From RHKX01 sp963820055 (GTDB lineage Bacteria > Actinomycetota > Thermoleophilia > Solirubrobacterales > 70-9), in NCBI GenBank assembly GCA_963820055.1, contig CAWFYJ010000004.1, forward strand, positions 496,001 through 560,000: a stretch of DNA of 64,000 nt, in the 5' to 3' direction. The position numbers and the translations under genes were made by a program. The notes below the pieces were generated by a model, which searched no databases, had not been told where the DNA came from, and saw only the letters and a list, made by a program, of their open reading frames with translations. Every line of letters starts with the position of its first letter. Within the stretch, counting starts at the first letter, position 1. Positions 1-8,231 of this stretch are shown piece by piece.

Positions 1-792
1 GACCGCCAACAGCGCCCAGGAGAAGAACGACGCGACGGCGAGCGCGACGCCGCCGGCGATCCACGAGAGCAGACCGGATCCGACGAGGAGGCAGGCGGCG
101 ACCAGCCCGAGTGTCGCGAACATCGCATCTGTCGAGAGCACGCCGTAGAGGAGGGCGGCGGGCGAGAACGCGATCAGCATCGCCGCGGCACGAGCGCGGT
201 CGTCCTCGATTCCGAGCCGCCGGGCGAGCACCCAGGTGAGCGGCGCCGCCATGGTGCCGAGGGCGATGACGAGGGCGGCGAAGGCGCGGGCGCCGTCGAT
301 GCCGGTGACGTCGAGGAGGACGAGGATGCCGGGCGGGTGGGCCGACGGATGGATCGGCAGGGTCGGCGAGAGCTCGGCGAAGCGGTCAAGGAACGCGCGG
401 AGGCCGAGCGAGTCGACCGCCGGCAGCACCGGCAGGTACTCGTTGCCGGCCTCCGGATCGGTCCCGAAGACCGCGTACCAGCCGTCGGCGCCGTCGCGGA
501 TCAGGGAGAGGCCCAGCCGCGCGGCGAACGCAATCACGAAGACGCCGGCGAGGAACGTCCAGATGCCGCCCCGGCCGCGGAGGAGCGGGATCGCCGCCGC
601 CAGCGACAGGGCGAGAACCGGAAGCCCGATCAGTGCGTATGTATCGACATGCGGATCCCAGAACGCGAAGAACGGCGGGAGCGAGGTGCCGAGATGCCCA
701 CCGAGACCCTCGATCGAGAGCCCGACGGCGACGGTCAGGACGACGACGACGCTCAGCGCGATCGCGGTGCGTTGTCCGGCCCGGTCGTTCAT
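1..792 (-). CDS. GT-C-type integral membrane glycosyltransferase, C-terminus beyond window edge
   Basis: The frame runs off the left edge: 264 codons from ATG 792 and no stop. The protein is strongly hydrophobic, with about five membrane helices (near residues 10-30, 52-70, 76-97, 165-190 and 200-235). A long loop carries HPSAHPPG (148-155), the kind of His/Pro loop motif seen in actinobacterial GT-C enzymes that use polyprenyl-phosphate sugars. Donor and acceptor cannot be deduced. The gene is divergent from a GT2 gene 33 bases away, so both may feed the same glycoconjugate (inference). Another polytopic family remains possible because the C-terminal part is missing. Confidence 0.65.
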   Translation of the reverse strand, partial: MNDRAGQRTAIALSVVVVLTVAVGLSIEGLGGHLGTSLPPFFAFWDPHVDTYALIGLPVLALSLAAAIPLLRGRGGIWTFLAGVFVIAFAARLGLSLIRDGADGWYAVFGTDPEAGNEYLPVLPAVDSLGLRAFLDRFAELSPTLPIHPSAHPPGILVLLDVTGIDGARAFAALVIALGTMAAPLTWVLARRLGIEDDRARAAAMLIAFSPAALLYGVLSTDAMFATLGLVAACLLVGSGLLSWIAGGVALAVASFFSWALLAV

Positions 793-814
793 CGGTCGCC
801 CATATTCCCAGCGT

Positions 815-820
815 TAGGGT
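815..820 (+). promoter_or_regulatory. -10 box for leaderless start at 826
   Basis: TAGGGT ends 5 nt before ATG 826 and no Shine-Dalgarno precedes the start, so the transcript probably begins at or next to the start codon. No clear -35 was found. Confidence 0.4.
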
Positions 821-825
821 TAACG

Positions 826-1485
826 ATGGTCGTGCCGTCCCAGGGAACCATCGACGTGATCCTGCCCGTGCTCGACGAAGCAGGGGCGATTCCCGGCGTA
901 CTCGGATCGCTGCCCGGCGGGTACAGAGCCATCGTGGTCGACAACGGTTCGGGCGACGGATCGGATGAGATCGCCGCGCGGCTCGGCGCCCAGGTCGTCT
1001 CCGAGCCGCAGCGCGGATTCGGTGCGGCCTGCTTCGCCGGCCTGTCCGCTGCGACCTCCGACATCGTCTGCTTCATGGACTGCGACGGCTCTCTCGACCC
1101 CGGCGAGCTCGATCGCGTCAGCGCCCCCGTCGCCGCCGGCGAGGCCGACCTGGTCCTCGGCACGCGCATCGCCGAGGCGGGAGCCTGGCCGCTGCACGCG
1201 CGGATCGCCAATCGCGCCCTCGGCCTGATGGTTCGCCGCCGCGCCGGCAAACTCACCGACATCGGCCCGATGCGCGCCGCCCGCCGCGAGGCGCTCCTCG
1301 ACCTCGGCCTCCGCGACCGCCGCTTCGGCTGGCCGCTGGAGATGGTCCTGCGCGGTGCCGACGCCGGCTGGCGGATCGAGGAGGTTCCCGTCTCCTACCG
1401 CAAGCGCGAGGGTCGCTCGAAGGTGACCGGCACCGTCCGCGGGACGTTGCGGACGATCGCCGACATGACGAAGGCGATGCGATGA
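826..1485 (+). CDS. GT2-family glycosyltransferase (DPM1/dolichyl-phosphate-mannose-synthase-like)
   Basis: A 219-residue single-domain GT-A enzyme. It opens with the strand DVILPVLDEA (10-19), followed by VDNGSGDGS (38-46), and carries the nucleotide-sugar/metal motif DCDG (85-88). These are hallmarks of family 2 transferases that move a sugar from an NDP-sugar onto a carrier lipid or small acceptor. No membrane helix is present, so it should be cytosolic or peripheral. I chose ATG 826 because a -10 box sits just upstream and homology begins there; the open frame extends upstream only as an antisense shadow. The stop overlaps the next start (ATGA, 1482-1485), implying translational coupling. 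Substrate unknown. Confidence 0.85.
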   Translation: MVVPSQGTIDVILPVLDEAGAIPGVLGSLPGGYRAIVVDNGSGDGSDEIAARLGAQVVSEPQRGFGAACFAGLSAATSDIVCFMDCDGSLDPGELDRVSAPVAAGEADLVLGTRIAEAGAWPLHARIANRALGLMVRRRAGKLTDIGPMRAARREALLDLGLRDRRFGWPLEMVLRGADAGWRIEEVPVSYRKREGRSKVTGTVRGTLRTIADMTKAMR

Positions 1486-2216
1486 GCCGGATCGACCCCG
1501 CCGACGTATCCCTGATCGTGATCGCCAAGGCACCCCTGCCCGGCTTCGCGAAGACGCGGCTGATCCCCGACCTCGGCGACGACGGTGCGTCGCGCGTCGC
1601 CGCGGCCGCGCTCGCCGACACGCTCTGGGCGGTCGCCGAGACGCCCGCCAGGCGCCGCGTCCTCGTCCTCGACGGCGATGCCCGGGGCGCCCGGGACGCC
1701 GACTGGCTGCCGCGGGAGCCCGGCCGCGAGTTCGACGTCGTCCCGCAGCGCGAGGGCGGCCTCGGCGCTCGCCTCGCCGGAGCCTTCGAGGACTCCGGAG
1801 CGGCGCCGGCGCTGCTCGTCGGCATGGACACGCCGCAGATCACGGCGTCGCTGCTCGCCGAGTCGATCGAGCGGCTCTGCGCCGAGGACACCGACGCCGT
1901 CCTCGGGCCCGCCGCCGACGGCGGCTGGTGGGCGATCGGCCTCCGCGCGAGCGAGCCGACCGCCTTCGACGACGTCCCGATGAGCGCCGACGACACCTGC
2001 GAACACCAGCGCGCCCGCCTCGCCGCCCTCGGGCTCCGAGTCGACGAGCTCGAGCAGCTCCGCGACATCGACACGCTCGAGGACGCTCAGGCCGTCGCCG
2101 CGGTGACGCCGTGGACGAGAACCGCGGCGGCTCTTCGCGAGATGACCCCGGAGAAATCCTCCGCTTCGCGTCCGGTTCCTCCGGACGAGCGGGCGGAACG
2201 GGACGGGAGATCCTGA
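1482..2216 (+). CDS. DUF2064 / TIGR04282-type nucleotidyl- or glycosyltransferase-like protein
   Basis: A 244-residue protein whose N-terminus (IAKAPLPGFAKTRL, about 14-27) matches the conserved start of the DUF2064 family, which has a GT-A/nucleotidyltransferase-like fold. A second conserved patch is GMDTPQI near residue 113, with GPAADGGWW near 143. The family often sits beside GT2 genes, and some members are annotated in arsenosugar biosynthesis; a role here in making or loading a sugar nucleotide is inference. The start overlaps the GT2 stop by four bases. The last ~25 residues are polar and poorly conserved looking. Product identity at family level is fairly sure, activity is not. Confidence 0.8.
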   Translation: MSRIDPADVSLIVIAKAPLPGFAKTRLIPDLGDDGASRVAAAALADTLWAVAETPARRRVLVLDGDARGARDADWLPREPGREFDVVPQREGGLGARLAGAFEDSGAAPALLVGMDTPQITASLLAESIERLCAEDTDAVLGPAADGGWWAIGLRASEPTAFDDVPMSADDTCEHQRARLAALGLRVDELEQLRDIDTLEDAQAVAAVTPWTRTAAALREMTPEKSSASRPVPPDERAERDGRS

Positions 2217-2217
2217 A

Positions 2218-3231
2218 GTGAAGAGCCGGTTGACTTTCGTGTTCCTCGTCCTCGCTCTCCTGGCGGGCTGCGGCTCAGAGGAGAGCAACCCGCCCCCGGC
2301 CGAGCCGGCGACGTCGCCGCCGGTCGCCGAGAAGCCGGCCGGCGAGGTCCGCCGGGTCGGCTCCGAGGCCGAGGGCGCGGTCGTCGACTCGCAGACGGGC
2401 CTCGCCGCGATCTCGTTTCGCGACCCGAACCGGATCGAGCTGATCGACGTTGCCACCGGCCGGACGGTGAAGCGGATCCCGACCGACGATCCCGCCCGCC
2501 ACCTCTCGCTGGCCGCTCCCGGGGGCCCGCTGCTCGTCCCGATCGAATACACCGATCAGCTGCTCGAGATCGACCTTCCGTCGGGACGGATCGATCGGAC
2601 CGTCTCGGTCGGCGACTTCCCCCACGACGCTGCGGCCGCCGCCGACGGCCGGATCTTCGTCAGCGACGAGGGCGGCGACACGATCAGCGTCGTCGACGGC
2701 GATGCGGTCGAGATCACCCTTCCCTCCCCCGAGCAGCCGGGCGGCATCGCCGCCTCCGGCAACTCGGTCGCCGTCGTGGCCGTCGCCGCTCGCGAGATCG
2801 CGTTCATCGATGCGACGACCCTGAAGCAGACCGCGACCGTCGAAGGCGGCGCCGGACCGAGCCACGTCGTCGCCGGGCCAGACGACGGCACGAACCGCTT
2901 CTACGTCGCCGACACCGGCGGCGACGCGATCCTCGTCTACGAGGGAGGCGACGATCCGCGCCTCCTCGATCGCACGAACCTGCCCGCCAGCCCCTACGGA
3001 ATCGCCGTCGATGAAAGGCGAAACCGGATCTGGGTGACCCAAACGGCCCGCAATCGCGTAGTCGAGATGGAAGTGACGGATCTAGCTCCGAAGATCATTG
3101 CCAGTTATCCGACCGTCCGGCAGCCGAACAGCGTCGCCGTGGACGAGCGCAGCGGCCAGGTAGTCGTCGTCGGGCGCGACGACGGCGATGTCCAGATCTT
3201 CGACCCCGAGGATGCCGGGGAAGCGCGGTGA
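2218..3231 (+). CDS. Beta-propeller (YncE/YVTN-like) lipoprotein
   Basis: A 337-residue exported protein. The signal peptide ends in a lipobox, LLAGC, with Cys18 as the predicted lipidation site, followed by a Pro/Ala/Glu-rich linker. The rest repeats short motifs such as DTISVVDGD, DAILVYEGG and NSVAVDERSG, typical of YVTN/NHL-like propeller blades. It starts at GTG 2218, one base after the DUF2064 stop, with GGGAG about 10 bases upstream. Its stop overlaps the next gene by four bases. A surface-exposed binding scaffold for the adjacent oxidoreductase is plausible but unproven; no catalytic residues are evident. Confidence 0.8.
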   Translation: MKSRLTFVFLVLALLAGCGSEESNPPPAEPATSPPVAEKPAGEVRRVGSEAEGAVVDSQTGLAAISFRDPNRIELIDVATGRTVKRIPTDDPARHLSLAAPGGPLLVPIEYTDQLLEIDLPSGRIDRTVSVGDFPHDAAAAADGRIFVSDEGGDTISVVDGDAVEITLPSPEQPGGIAASGNSVAVVAVAAREIAFIDATTLKQTATVEGGAGPSHVVAGPDDGTNRFYVADTGGDAILVYEGGDDPRLLDRTNLPASPYGIAVDERRNRIWVTQTARNRVVEMEVTDLAPKIIASYPTVRQPNSVAVDERSGQVVVVGRDDGDVQIFDPEDAGEAR

Positions 3232-4562
3232 GCCGGCTCGAGGATCTCGGCGAGAAGGTCGCCGAGTCCGACGACGCCCGCACCCCTCCGAACCCGCCCG
3301 TCCCCGACGTCGGGCCCTTCCGCCGCGACTTCTGGCGCAGCCCGCTGCGCGGTGAATGGCTGACGTCGTTCCTCGGCTCGGTCCTCCTCCCCCTCGTCAT
3401 CGTCGGCGCCCTCACCGGCTTTCTCTCCCACGCCGCCTACAACCCGGCGCTCGGCTCCAACGACGTCAGCGGCGGCTTCGAGGTCGACCTCTACTTCTTC
3501 ACCTGGGCGAGCGAGCCGGCCTGGCTCTATTCGCTGACCCAGTCGCTGCACGTGATCGCCGGATTCGCGGCGATCCCGATCCTGCTCGCGAAGCTCTGGT
3601 CGGTGATCCCGAAGCTGTTCGAACGCCCGGCCGCGCGGTCGGTCGCGCACGGGCTCGAGCGCCTCAGCCTGCTTCTCCTCGTCGGCTCGGCGCTGTTCCT
3701 GTTCGTCACCGGTGTCATCAACGTCGAGTACTGGCTTCCGTTCGGCTTCTCGTTCGTGCCCGCCCACTACTACGCGGCACTGATCTTCATCGGCGCACTG
3801 GCGCTGCACCTCGTCCTCAAGCTGCCGATCGTCGCCCGCGCGTTCCGCCGCGAGGGCGCGTTCCGCCCGCTCGGCGAGGGGATCGCCCGGATGCGGGTCG
3901 CCGACCCGGCCGTCGACGATCTCGCGCCGGTCGAGCCCTCCGCGCCGACGATCTCGCGGCGCGGGATGCTCGCCGCCGTCGGTGCCGGCTCGCTCGCCCT
4001 GGCGACGATGACGGCCGGCTCGAACCTGCTCGGGTCGGTCCGCGAGATCGCGCTGCTCTCCCCGCGCGGGCAGAGCTACGGCGACGGGCCGAACGACTTC
4101 CAGGTCAACAAGACGGCCGAGCTCGTCGGCATCACGCCCGAGCAGACCGGCGCCTCCTGGCGCCTGACCCTGACCGGCGCCGGCAAGGACGTGACGCTCA
4201 GCCGCGCCGACCTCCTCGCGATGCCCCAGCACGAGGACCACCTCCCGATCGCCTGCGTGGAGGGCTGGACGACGTGGCAGGACTGGTCGGGCGTCCGCCT
4301 CGCCGACCTCGCGGCGCTGGCCGGAGTCGACTCCGGCAGCGACTCCGCGGTGCTCGTCGAGTCGCTCCAGGAGGGCGGTGCCTTCGCCCAGGCGACGCTC
4401 GCCGGCAACGAGATCTTCAACGACCAATCGCTCCTCGCCCTCAAGGTCAACGGCGTCGACCTCTCCCCCGACCACGGCTACCCGGCACGGGTGATCGTCC
4501 CGGCGCTCCCCGGCGTCCACAACACGAAGTGGGTGAAGAAGATGACCTTCACCGTCTCATGA
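3228..4562 (+). CDS. Membrane-anchored molybdopterin-dependent oxidoreductase (sulfite-oxidase/YedY fold fused to a four-helix membrane domain)
   Basis: A 444-residue two-part protein. The first ~215 residues contain four hydrophobic helices (about 50-70, 100-122, 142-165, 175-197) with histidines, resembling a cytochrome-b561/YedZ-type membrane domain. At about 242 comes SRRGMLAAVGAG plus a further hydrophobic stretch, resembling an internal twin-arginine-type signal. The C-terminal half is an oxidoreductase molybdopterin-binding domain with Cys343 in ACVEGWTTW, the expected Mo ligand. The Moco domain is probably extracytoplasmic and passes electrons to or from the membrane domain. GTG start overlaps the propeller stop; the stop overlaps the next start. 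Substrate unknown. Confidence 0.8.
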   Translation: MSRLEDLGEKVAESDDARTPPNPPVPDVGPFRRDFWRSPLRGEWLTSFLGSVLLPLVIVGALTGFLSHAAYNPALGSNDVSGGFEVDLYFFTWASEPAWLYSLTQSLHVIAGFAAIPILLAKLWSVIPKLFERPAARSVAHGLERLSLLLLVGSALFLFVTGVINVEYWLPFGFSFVPAHYYAALIFIGALALHLVLKLPIVARAFRREGAFRPLGEGIARMRVADPAVDDLAPVEPSAPTISRRGMLAAVGAGSLALATMTAGSNLLGSVREIALLSPRGQSYGDGPNDFQVNKTAELVGITPEQTGASWRLTLTGAGKDVTLSRADLLAMPQHEDHLPIACVEGWTTWQDWSGVRLADLAALAGVDSGSDSAVLVESLQEGGAFAQATLAGNEIFNDQSLLALKVNGVDLSPDHGYPARVIVPALPGVHNTKWVKKMTFTVS

Positions 4563-5191
4563 GGGACCGCTTCCGATACGAGTACGGCGCTCAGCCGCTG
4601 CACCTGATCGCCGTCGTCTCGAGCCTGCTTCTCTGCGGCTACGCGCTGCTGCGGATCACCGAGATCCCCGGCGGCGGCCGGGTGCTGATCTGGATCGTCG
4701 CCGCCGCCCTCCTCCACGATCTCGTCGCGCTGCCGCTCTACAGCGGCCTTTCCCGGATCACCCACGGCGCCGCCGCGAGGGCGATCCCGGACCGCGCCGC
4801 GATGCTGATGGCGCTCAACCACGTCCGCATCCCCGCCGGTCTGTCGCTGCTGATGCTCGTCGTCTACGCGCCGCTGATCCTCCGCTTCGACGGCGACCGC
4901 TACATGGACACGACCGGACTCAGCGTCGACGGCTATCTCGGCAAGTGGCTGCTGCTCAGCGCCGCGTTCTTCCTGATCTCGGGGATCGTCTATGCCGTGC
5001 GGCTGCGGCGCTCTGCCGACGCCGACGACGACATCGCGGCCTCGCCAACCCCGGCGCCCGACGGTGATCAACCGGTGCCCGGCTTCGTCCGCGTCGCCGG
5101 CTGGTTCGTGCTGGCGCTGACGGGGCTCGTCACCTGCTGGGTGATCGCAACCGTCGTCGTCGGTCTCGTCACCAACGGCTTCGGCCTCTGA
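4559..5191 (+). CDS. Four-helix integral membrane protein in the molybdo-oxidoreductase operon
   Basis: A 210-residue protein with about four membrane helices (near 17-33, 43-60, 88-105, 125-146) and a last one at 180-205 after an acidic Asp/Pro-rich linker. I do not recognise a named family. ATG 4559 overlaps the stop of the oxidoreductase gene (ATGA), so the two are likely made in equal amounts, and this protein may be a membrane partner of it. Several histidines lie at helix ends, but I see no clean heme-binding pair. The open frame continues far upstream only as a shadow of the preceding gene. Confidence 0.75.
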   Translation: MRDRFRYEYGAQPLHLIAVVSSLLLCGYALLRITEIPGGGRVLIWIVAAALLHDLVALPLYSGLSRITHGAAARAIPDRAAMLMALNHVRIPAGLSLLMLVVYAPLILRFDGDRYMDTTGLSVDGYLGKWLLLSAAFFLISGIVYAVRLRRSADADDDIAASPTPAPDGDQPVPGFVRVAGWFVLALTGLVTCWVIATVVVGLVTNGFGL

Positions 5192-5255
5192 ACTTTTCCC
5201 CGCTTCCGTTCCGCTTCCGGCACAGTCGCCCGGAGACCCGTGCGGCCGCGCCGCC

Positions 5256-5261
5256 TACCGT
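5256..5261 (+). promoter_or_regulatory. -10 box for leaderless start at 5268
   Basis: TACCGT lies 6 nt before ATG 5268, and no ribosome binding site is visible in the spacer. Confidence 0.35.
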
Positions 5262-5267
5262 CGCCGC

Positions 5268-5915
5268 ATGGGCAACCGCAGGAACGGGCAACGGGGATCG
5301 GCCAGCGTCGAGCACGCGGCGCTCGTCCTCCTCGCCGGCCTCGTCGCCTGCGCGATCGTCGCCCTCGTCGCGATCGGACCGGATCGCCGCGACGCATCGC
5401 TCGCCTCGGCGATCGCCTTCAAGCAGCGCTGCGCGGTCCGCTACCCGGACCCGTGCTGGCAGGATCCGCTGACCGAGGCGTACGGGCGCGAGGTAGCGGG
5501 AGCGGTGCGCGCCCTCGCCCCCGCGCCGGAGGCCCGGCTGGGTCCGGAGGGCGCCTCCGTCGTCGGCGTCGACTACCGGCGCTGCCGCCAGCCGAGCTGC
5601 GCAATCCCCGCCTCCGATCGCCTCACGACCGCCAACCGCAGGACGACCGCCTTCACGTCGATCCGCGACGACCGCCGCTCCGGCGGCCCGGTCACGATCG
5701 ACTACTGGATCTACAGGCCGTCGCTCGGCTGGGAGCGCATCACCCGCACCGCCGACGCCGCCGCGATCGCCGCCTACGCGAAGACACCCCTGCTCGAATC
5801 CGCGGACCCCGCCCTCGTACCACTCGAGACCCTGCTCGGTCGCGACGACGCACGCTTCAGCGCCGGTGAGGAGCCGCCGTGGCGGAACCGGGTCGAGAGC
5901 CGCTGGGGGCGTTAA
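5268..5915 (+). CDS. TadE/prepilin-like secreted protein of unknown function
   Basis: A 215-residue protein. A short basic leader (MGNRRNGQRGSASVEHAAL) precedes one hydrophobic helix (about 19-38). A Gly before a Ser/Glu-containing hydrophobic helix is the layout of class III (Flp/TadE) prepilins cleaved by a TadV-type peptidase. The extracytoplasmic part has paired cysteines (about 51, 62, 104, 109) that may form disulfides. No other tad gene is in the window, so a pilus role is uncertain. The last ~37 codons recur as a diverged fragment at 7177-7287, on the far side of the next gene. Confidence 0.6.
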   Translation: MGNRRNGQRGSASVEHAALVLLAGLVACAIVALVAIGPDRRDASLASAIAFKQRCAVRYPDPCWQDPLTEAYGREVAGAVRALAPAPEARLGPEGASVVGVDYRRCRQPSCAIPASDRLTTANRRTTAFTSIRDDRRSGGPVTIDYWIYRPSLGWERITRTADAAAIAAYAKTPLLESADPALVPLETLLGRDDARFSAGEEPPWRNRVESRWGR

Positions 5916-6064
5916 TCGATCGATCGCCGCTCAGAGGGTTCGCGGAGCATCGCCCACAGCGACCTTGAGGTGCGCCCGCGTGGCCGGGCCGAGGGTCCAC
6001 CGACAGGTGAGGGCCTGCCGACACGTGTTTGCCGGTTCTGGGGTCCGGGTAGACGGCGTGAACG

Positions 6065-7093
6065 ATGGCCGAGAGGAACGATCTCCCCGGCCCCCGGGCC
6101 CTGATCTCCGACCGGGATACCGTGCTCCGCGGAGCCGGCGCGATCCTGCTTATCTGCCTGGTCGGAGTCGCCTTCGTGGCCTCCTACGTCGGTGCCCTCC
6201 ACGATCCAACGCCGCACGGCGTTCCCGTCAGCGTCGTCGGTCCGGCCTCGCTTGCCGAACGGATTGAGAGCGGCGGCGGCTTTACGGCGGCACCCGCCGC
6301 CGACCCCGCTGCCGCCGGCCGGGCGATCGACGAGCGCGACACTTACGCGTCCATCGTCTCTACGCCCGACGGGCTCGATGTGACGACTGCGCCGGCCGCC
6401 GGCGTTTCCGTCTCCGATGTGATCGAGGACGAGCTGGTGCCGGTGCTCGAGAAGGGAGGCGCGAAGGTTGAGGTAGCCGAGTCTCATCCCCTCGGCAGGG
6501 AGGACGCGCGCGGCCTCTCGGGCTTCTATCTCGCGGTCGGCTGGACCGTTGCCGGCTACCTCGGAGCCACCTTCCTCGGCCTGATCTTCACGACCAAGCC
6601 CGGCTTCGCCCGGACGGAGTGGCGTCTCGGGGCAATCGCGGTGCTGGGCATAATGATGGGCCTCCTCGGTGCCGGAGTCGTGCACCTGATGGGCGCGCTC
6701 GGGGGCTCTCTCATCTCCGAGGCGGCGATCGGAGCCCTGACCGTGCTCGCCGTGGGCGCAGCGACGGTCGCCCTGCAGTCGCTGTTCGGTCTCGTCGGAA
6801 CCGGCTGCGCGATCCTGATCTTCGTCGTTCTCGGAAATCCCTCCTCGAGCGGACCGCTGGCTAACGAGATGCTGCCCGGTCTCTGGCGGGCGGTCGGCCC
6901 CTACATCCCGATCGGAGCAACCGTCGACGCCCTTCGGAACATCTCCTACTTCCCCGCAGCCTCGAACCAGCAACAGATCATCGTGCTGGGAGTGTGGGCA
7001 TTGGCCGGAGCCATCATCGCGCTTCTCTTGGCTGGCCGGAACCAACGGTTCGGCCGGGCCGAGGAGGAGATAGCTTTGGCGACCTCCAGCTGA
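6065..7093 (+). CDS. ABC-2/DUF3533-like membrane protein
   Basis: A 342-residue protein with one N-terminal membrane helix (about 23-43), an extracytoplasmic region of about 110 residues, and then five or six helices (about 155-335). This is the layout of ABC-2-type export permeases and the related YhgE/SNG1 (DUF3533) family. Conserved-looking segments are GLWRAVGPYIP and a following NALR-type motif. No ATP-binding subunit is nearby, which favours the DUF3533 side. ATG 6065 is chosen; a GTG seven bases upstream is out of frame. Base use is slightly less GC-rich than its neighbours, and it sits between two copies of a repeated gene end, consistent with insertion. Confidence 0.65.
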   Translation: MAERNDLPGPRALISDRDTVLRGAGAILLICLVGVAFVASYVGALHDPTPHGVPVSVVGPASLAERIESGGGFTAAPAADPAAAGRAIDERDTYASIVSTPDGLDVTTAPAAGVSVSDVIEDELVPVLEKGGAKVEVAESHPLGREDARGLSGFYLAVGWTVAGYLGATFLGLIFTTKPGFARTEWRLGAIAVLGIMMGLLGAGVVHLMGALGGSLISEAAIGALTVLAVGAATVALQSLFGLVGTGCAILIFVVLGNPSSSGPLANEMLPGLWRAVGPYIPIGATVDALRNISYFPAASNQQQIIVLGVWALAGAIIALLLAGRNQRFGRAEEEIALATSS

Positions 7094-7176
7094 CTAGATC
7101 CACAAACGCATGGGCACTGCGGGGCGGACCATCGCGCGGAATCGGATCAGTCACTCTGCTGACATCGTGGCCGATC

Positions 7177-7287
7177 GATCCCGCCCTCGTCCCGCTCGAG
7201 ACCCTGCTCGGCCGCGACGATGCCCGCTTCAGCGCCGGCGAGGAGCCGCCGTGGCGCGGGCAGGTCGAGAGCCGCTGGGGCCGGTGA
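7177..7287 (+). pseudogene. Diverged 3' fragment of the 5268-5915 prepilin-like gene
   Basis: Reads PALVPLETLLGRDDARFSAG and continues to GRWGR-like codons and a TGA at 7285, matching the last ~37 residues of the gene ending at 5915. Differences are mostly third-base changes, so this is an old duplication under past selection, not a recent copy. No start codon, prepilin helix or upstream half is found, so it is a remnant. Confidence 0.7.
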
Positions 7288-7317
7288 GGATCCAGTCGAG
7301 CGAGTGGATGCCCCCGC

Positions 7318-8181
7318 CTAAACGAACCGCCCGATGAACTCGAGCGACTTGTCGCAGACCTCACGCCATCCATGGTCGATCGTCAGGGAATGGCCCCGAC
7401 CCTCGATCTCGACGATCTCGGTGACCCCTTCGTTGCGGCGCTCCTTCTTGAACGAGGCGTTGGCGATCGCGTGGGGCACCGTGTGGTCCTTCTCGCCGGC
7501 GAGGATCAGCATCGGTCCGCGATCCGGGTTGCGCGTATCAACCTTGTCCTCCGTCCACGGATTCAGATTCGCGTTCGCGGCCTGAAAGAGAACCTTGCCC
7601 GATCCCGCCACCGAATACCGCTCGTAGAGGTCCTCCGCTTCGTCGGCATCGAGCATGTTCGCGAAGCCATATTTGAACTGATCGAAGCTCAGCGGCACAG
7701 CACGGGCGCGATTGGCCGGATTGCGGAGCACCGGCGATCCCGACTTCAACGCCGAGTACGGCAGCGGCAGCACGCCACGAAAGGGAGCCGGGCTGATCGG
7801 GACCGAGACCGCTGCCAGGCCCCTGCCGGCGAGGATCTCGGTCAGCAGCCCTCCGAACGAATGCCCCACGATCGCCGGTTTGCGATCGAGTGCCGCAATC
7901 ACAGCCTCGTAGTGGTCCGCGATCTGGCTGATCGACTTCCCCGCGAGCACATCCGGATCGGCGTGTGCGTCAGCCGTCGACTCGGGGTCATCCGGCCAGC
8001 CCGGCGCAGCAGTCGCGTAGCCGCTGGCCTCGAAGACCTCCCGCCACGGATCCCAGCTGTTGGGAAGCAGCCACAGGCCGTGAATGAAGACGACCGGCTG
8101 CTTGTCGGTCTCGTTGATCGCTTTGACCTCTTCGATCTCGTACTCGGTGCAGGTCAGATCGGTTTCAGGCGTTTCAGTCAT
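7318..8181 (-). CDS. Alpha/beta-fold hydrolase
   Basis: A 287-residue alpha/beta hydrolase with the full triad visible: Ser108 in GHSFGG, Asp232 in GEKDHTVP and His264 in GRGHSLT, plus the oxyanion segment VFIHGLW near residue 32. There is no signal peptide, so it is cytoplasmic. ATG 8181 is preceded by AAGGA at good spacing; the longer frame upstream is antisense to other coding sequence. It lies 50 bases downstream of an SDR oxidoreductase in the same direction, so the two probably act on related small molecules. Ester, lactone or epoxide substrates cannot be told apart from sequence. Confidence 0.85.
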   Translation of the reverse strand: MTETPETDLTCTEYEIEEVKAINETDKQPVVFIHGLWLLPNSWDPWREVFEASGYATAAPGWPDDPESTADAHADPDVLAGKSISQIADHYEAVIAALDRKPAIVGHSFGGLLTEILAGRGLAAVSVPISPAPFRGVLPLPYSALKSGSPVLRNPANRARAVPLSFDQFKYGFANMLDADEAEDLYERYSVAGSGKVLFQAANANLNPWTEDKVDTRNPDRGPMLILAGEKDHTVPHAIANASFKKERRNEGVTEIVEIEGRGHSLTIDHGWREVCDKSLEFIGRFV

Positions 8182-8231
8182 GGTGATTCCTTCTTGGGGA
8201 GGTCGTGCTTCCCCGGCACGGATGGCCGGGC

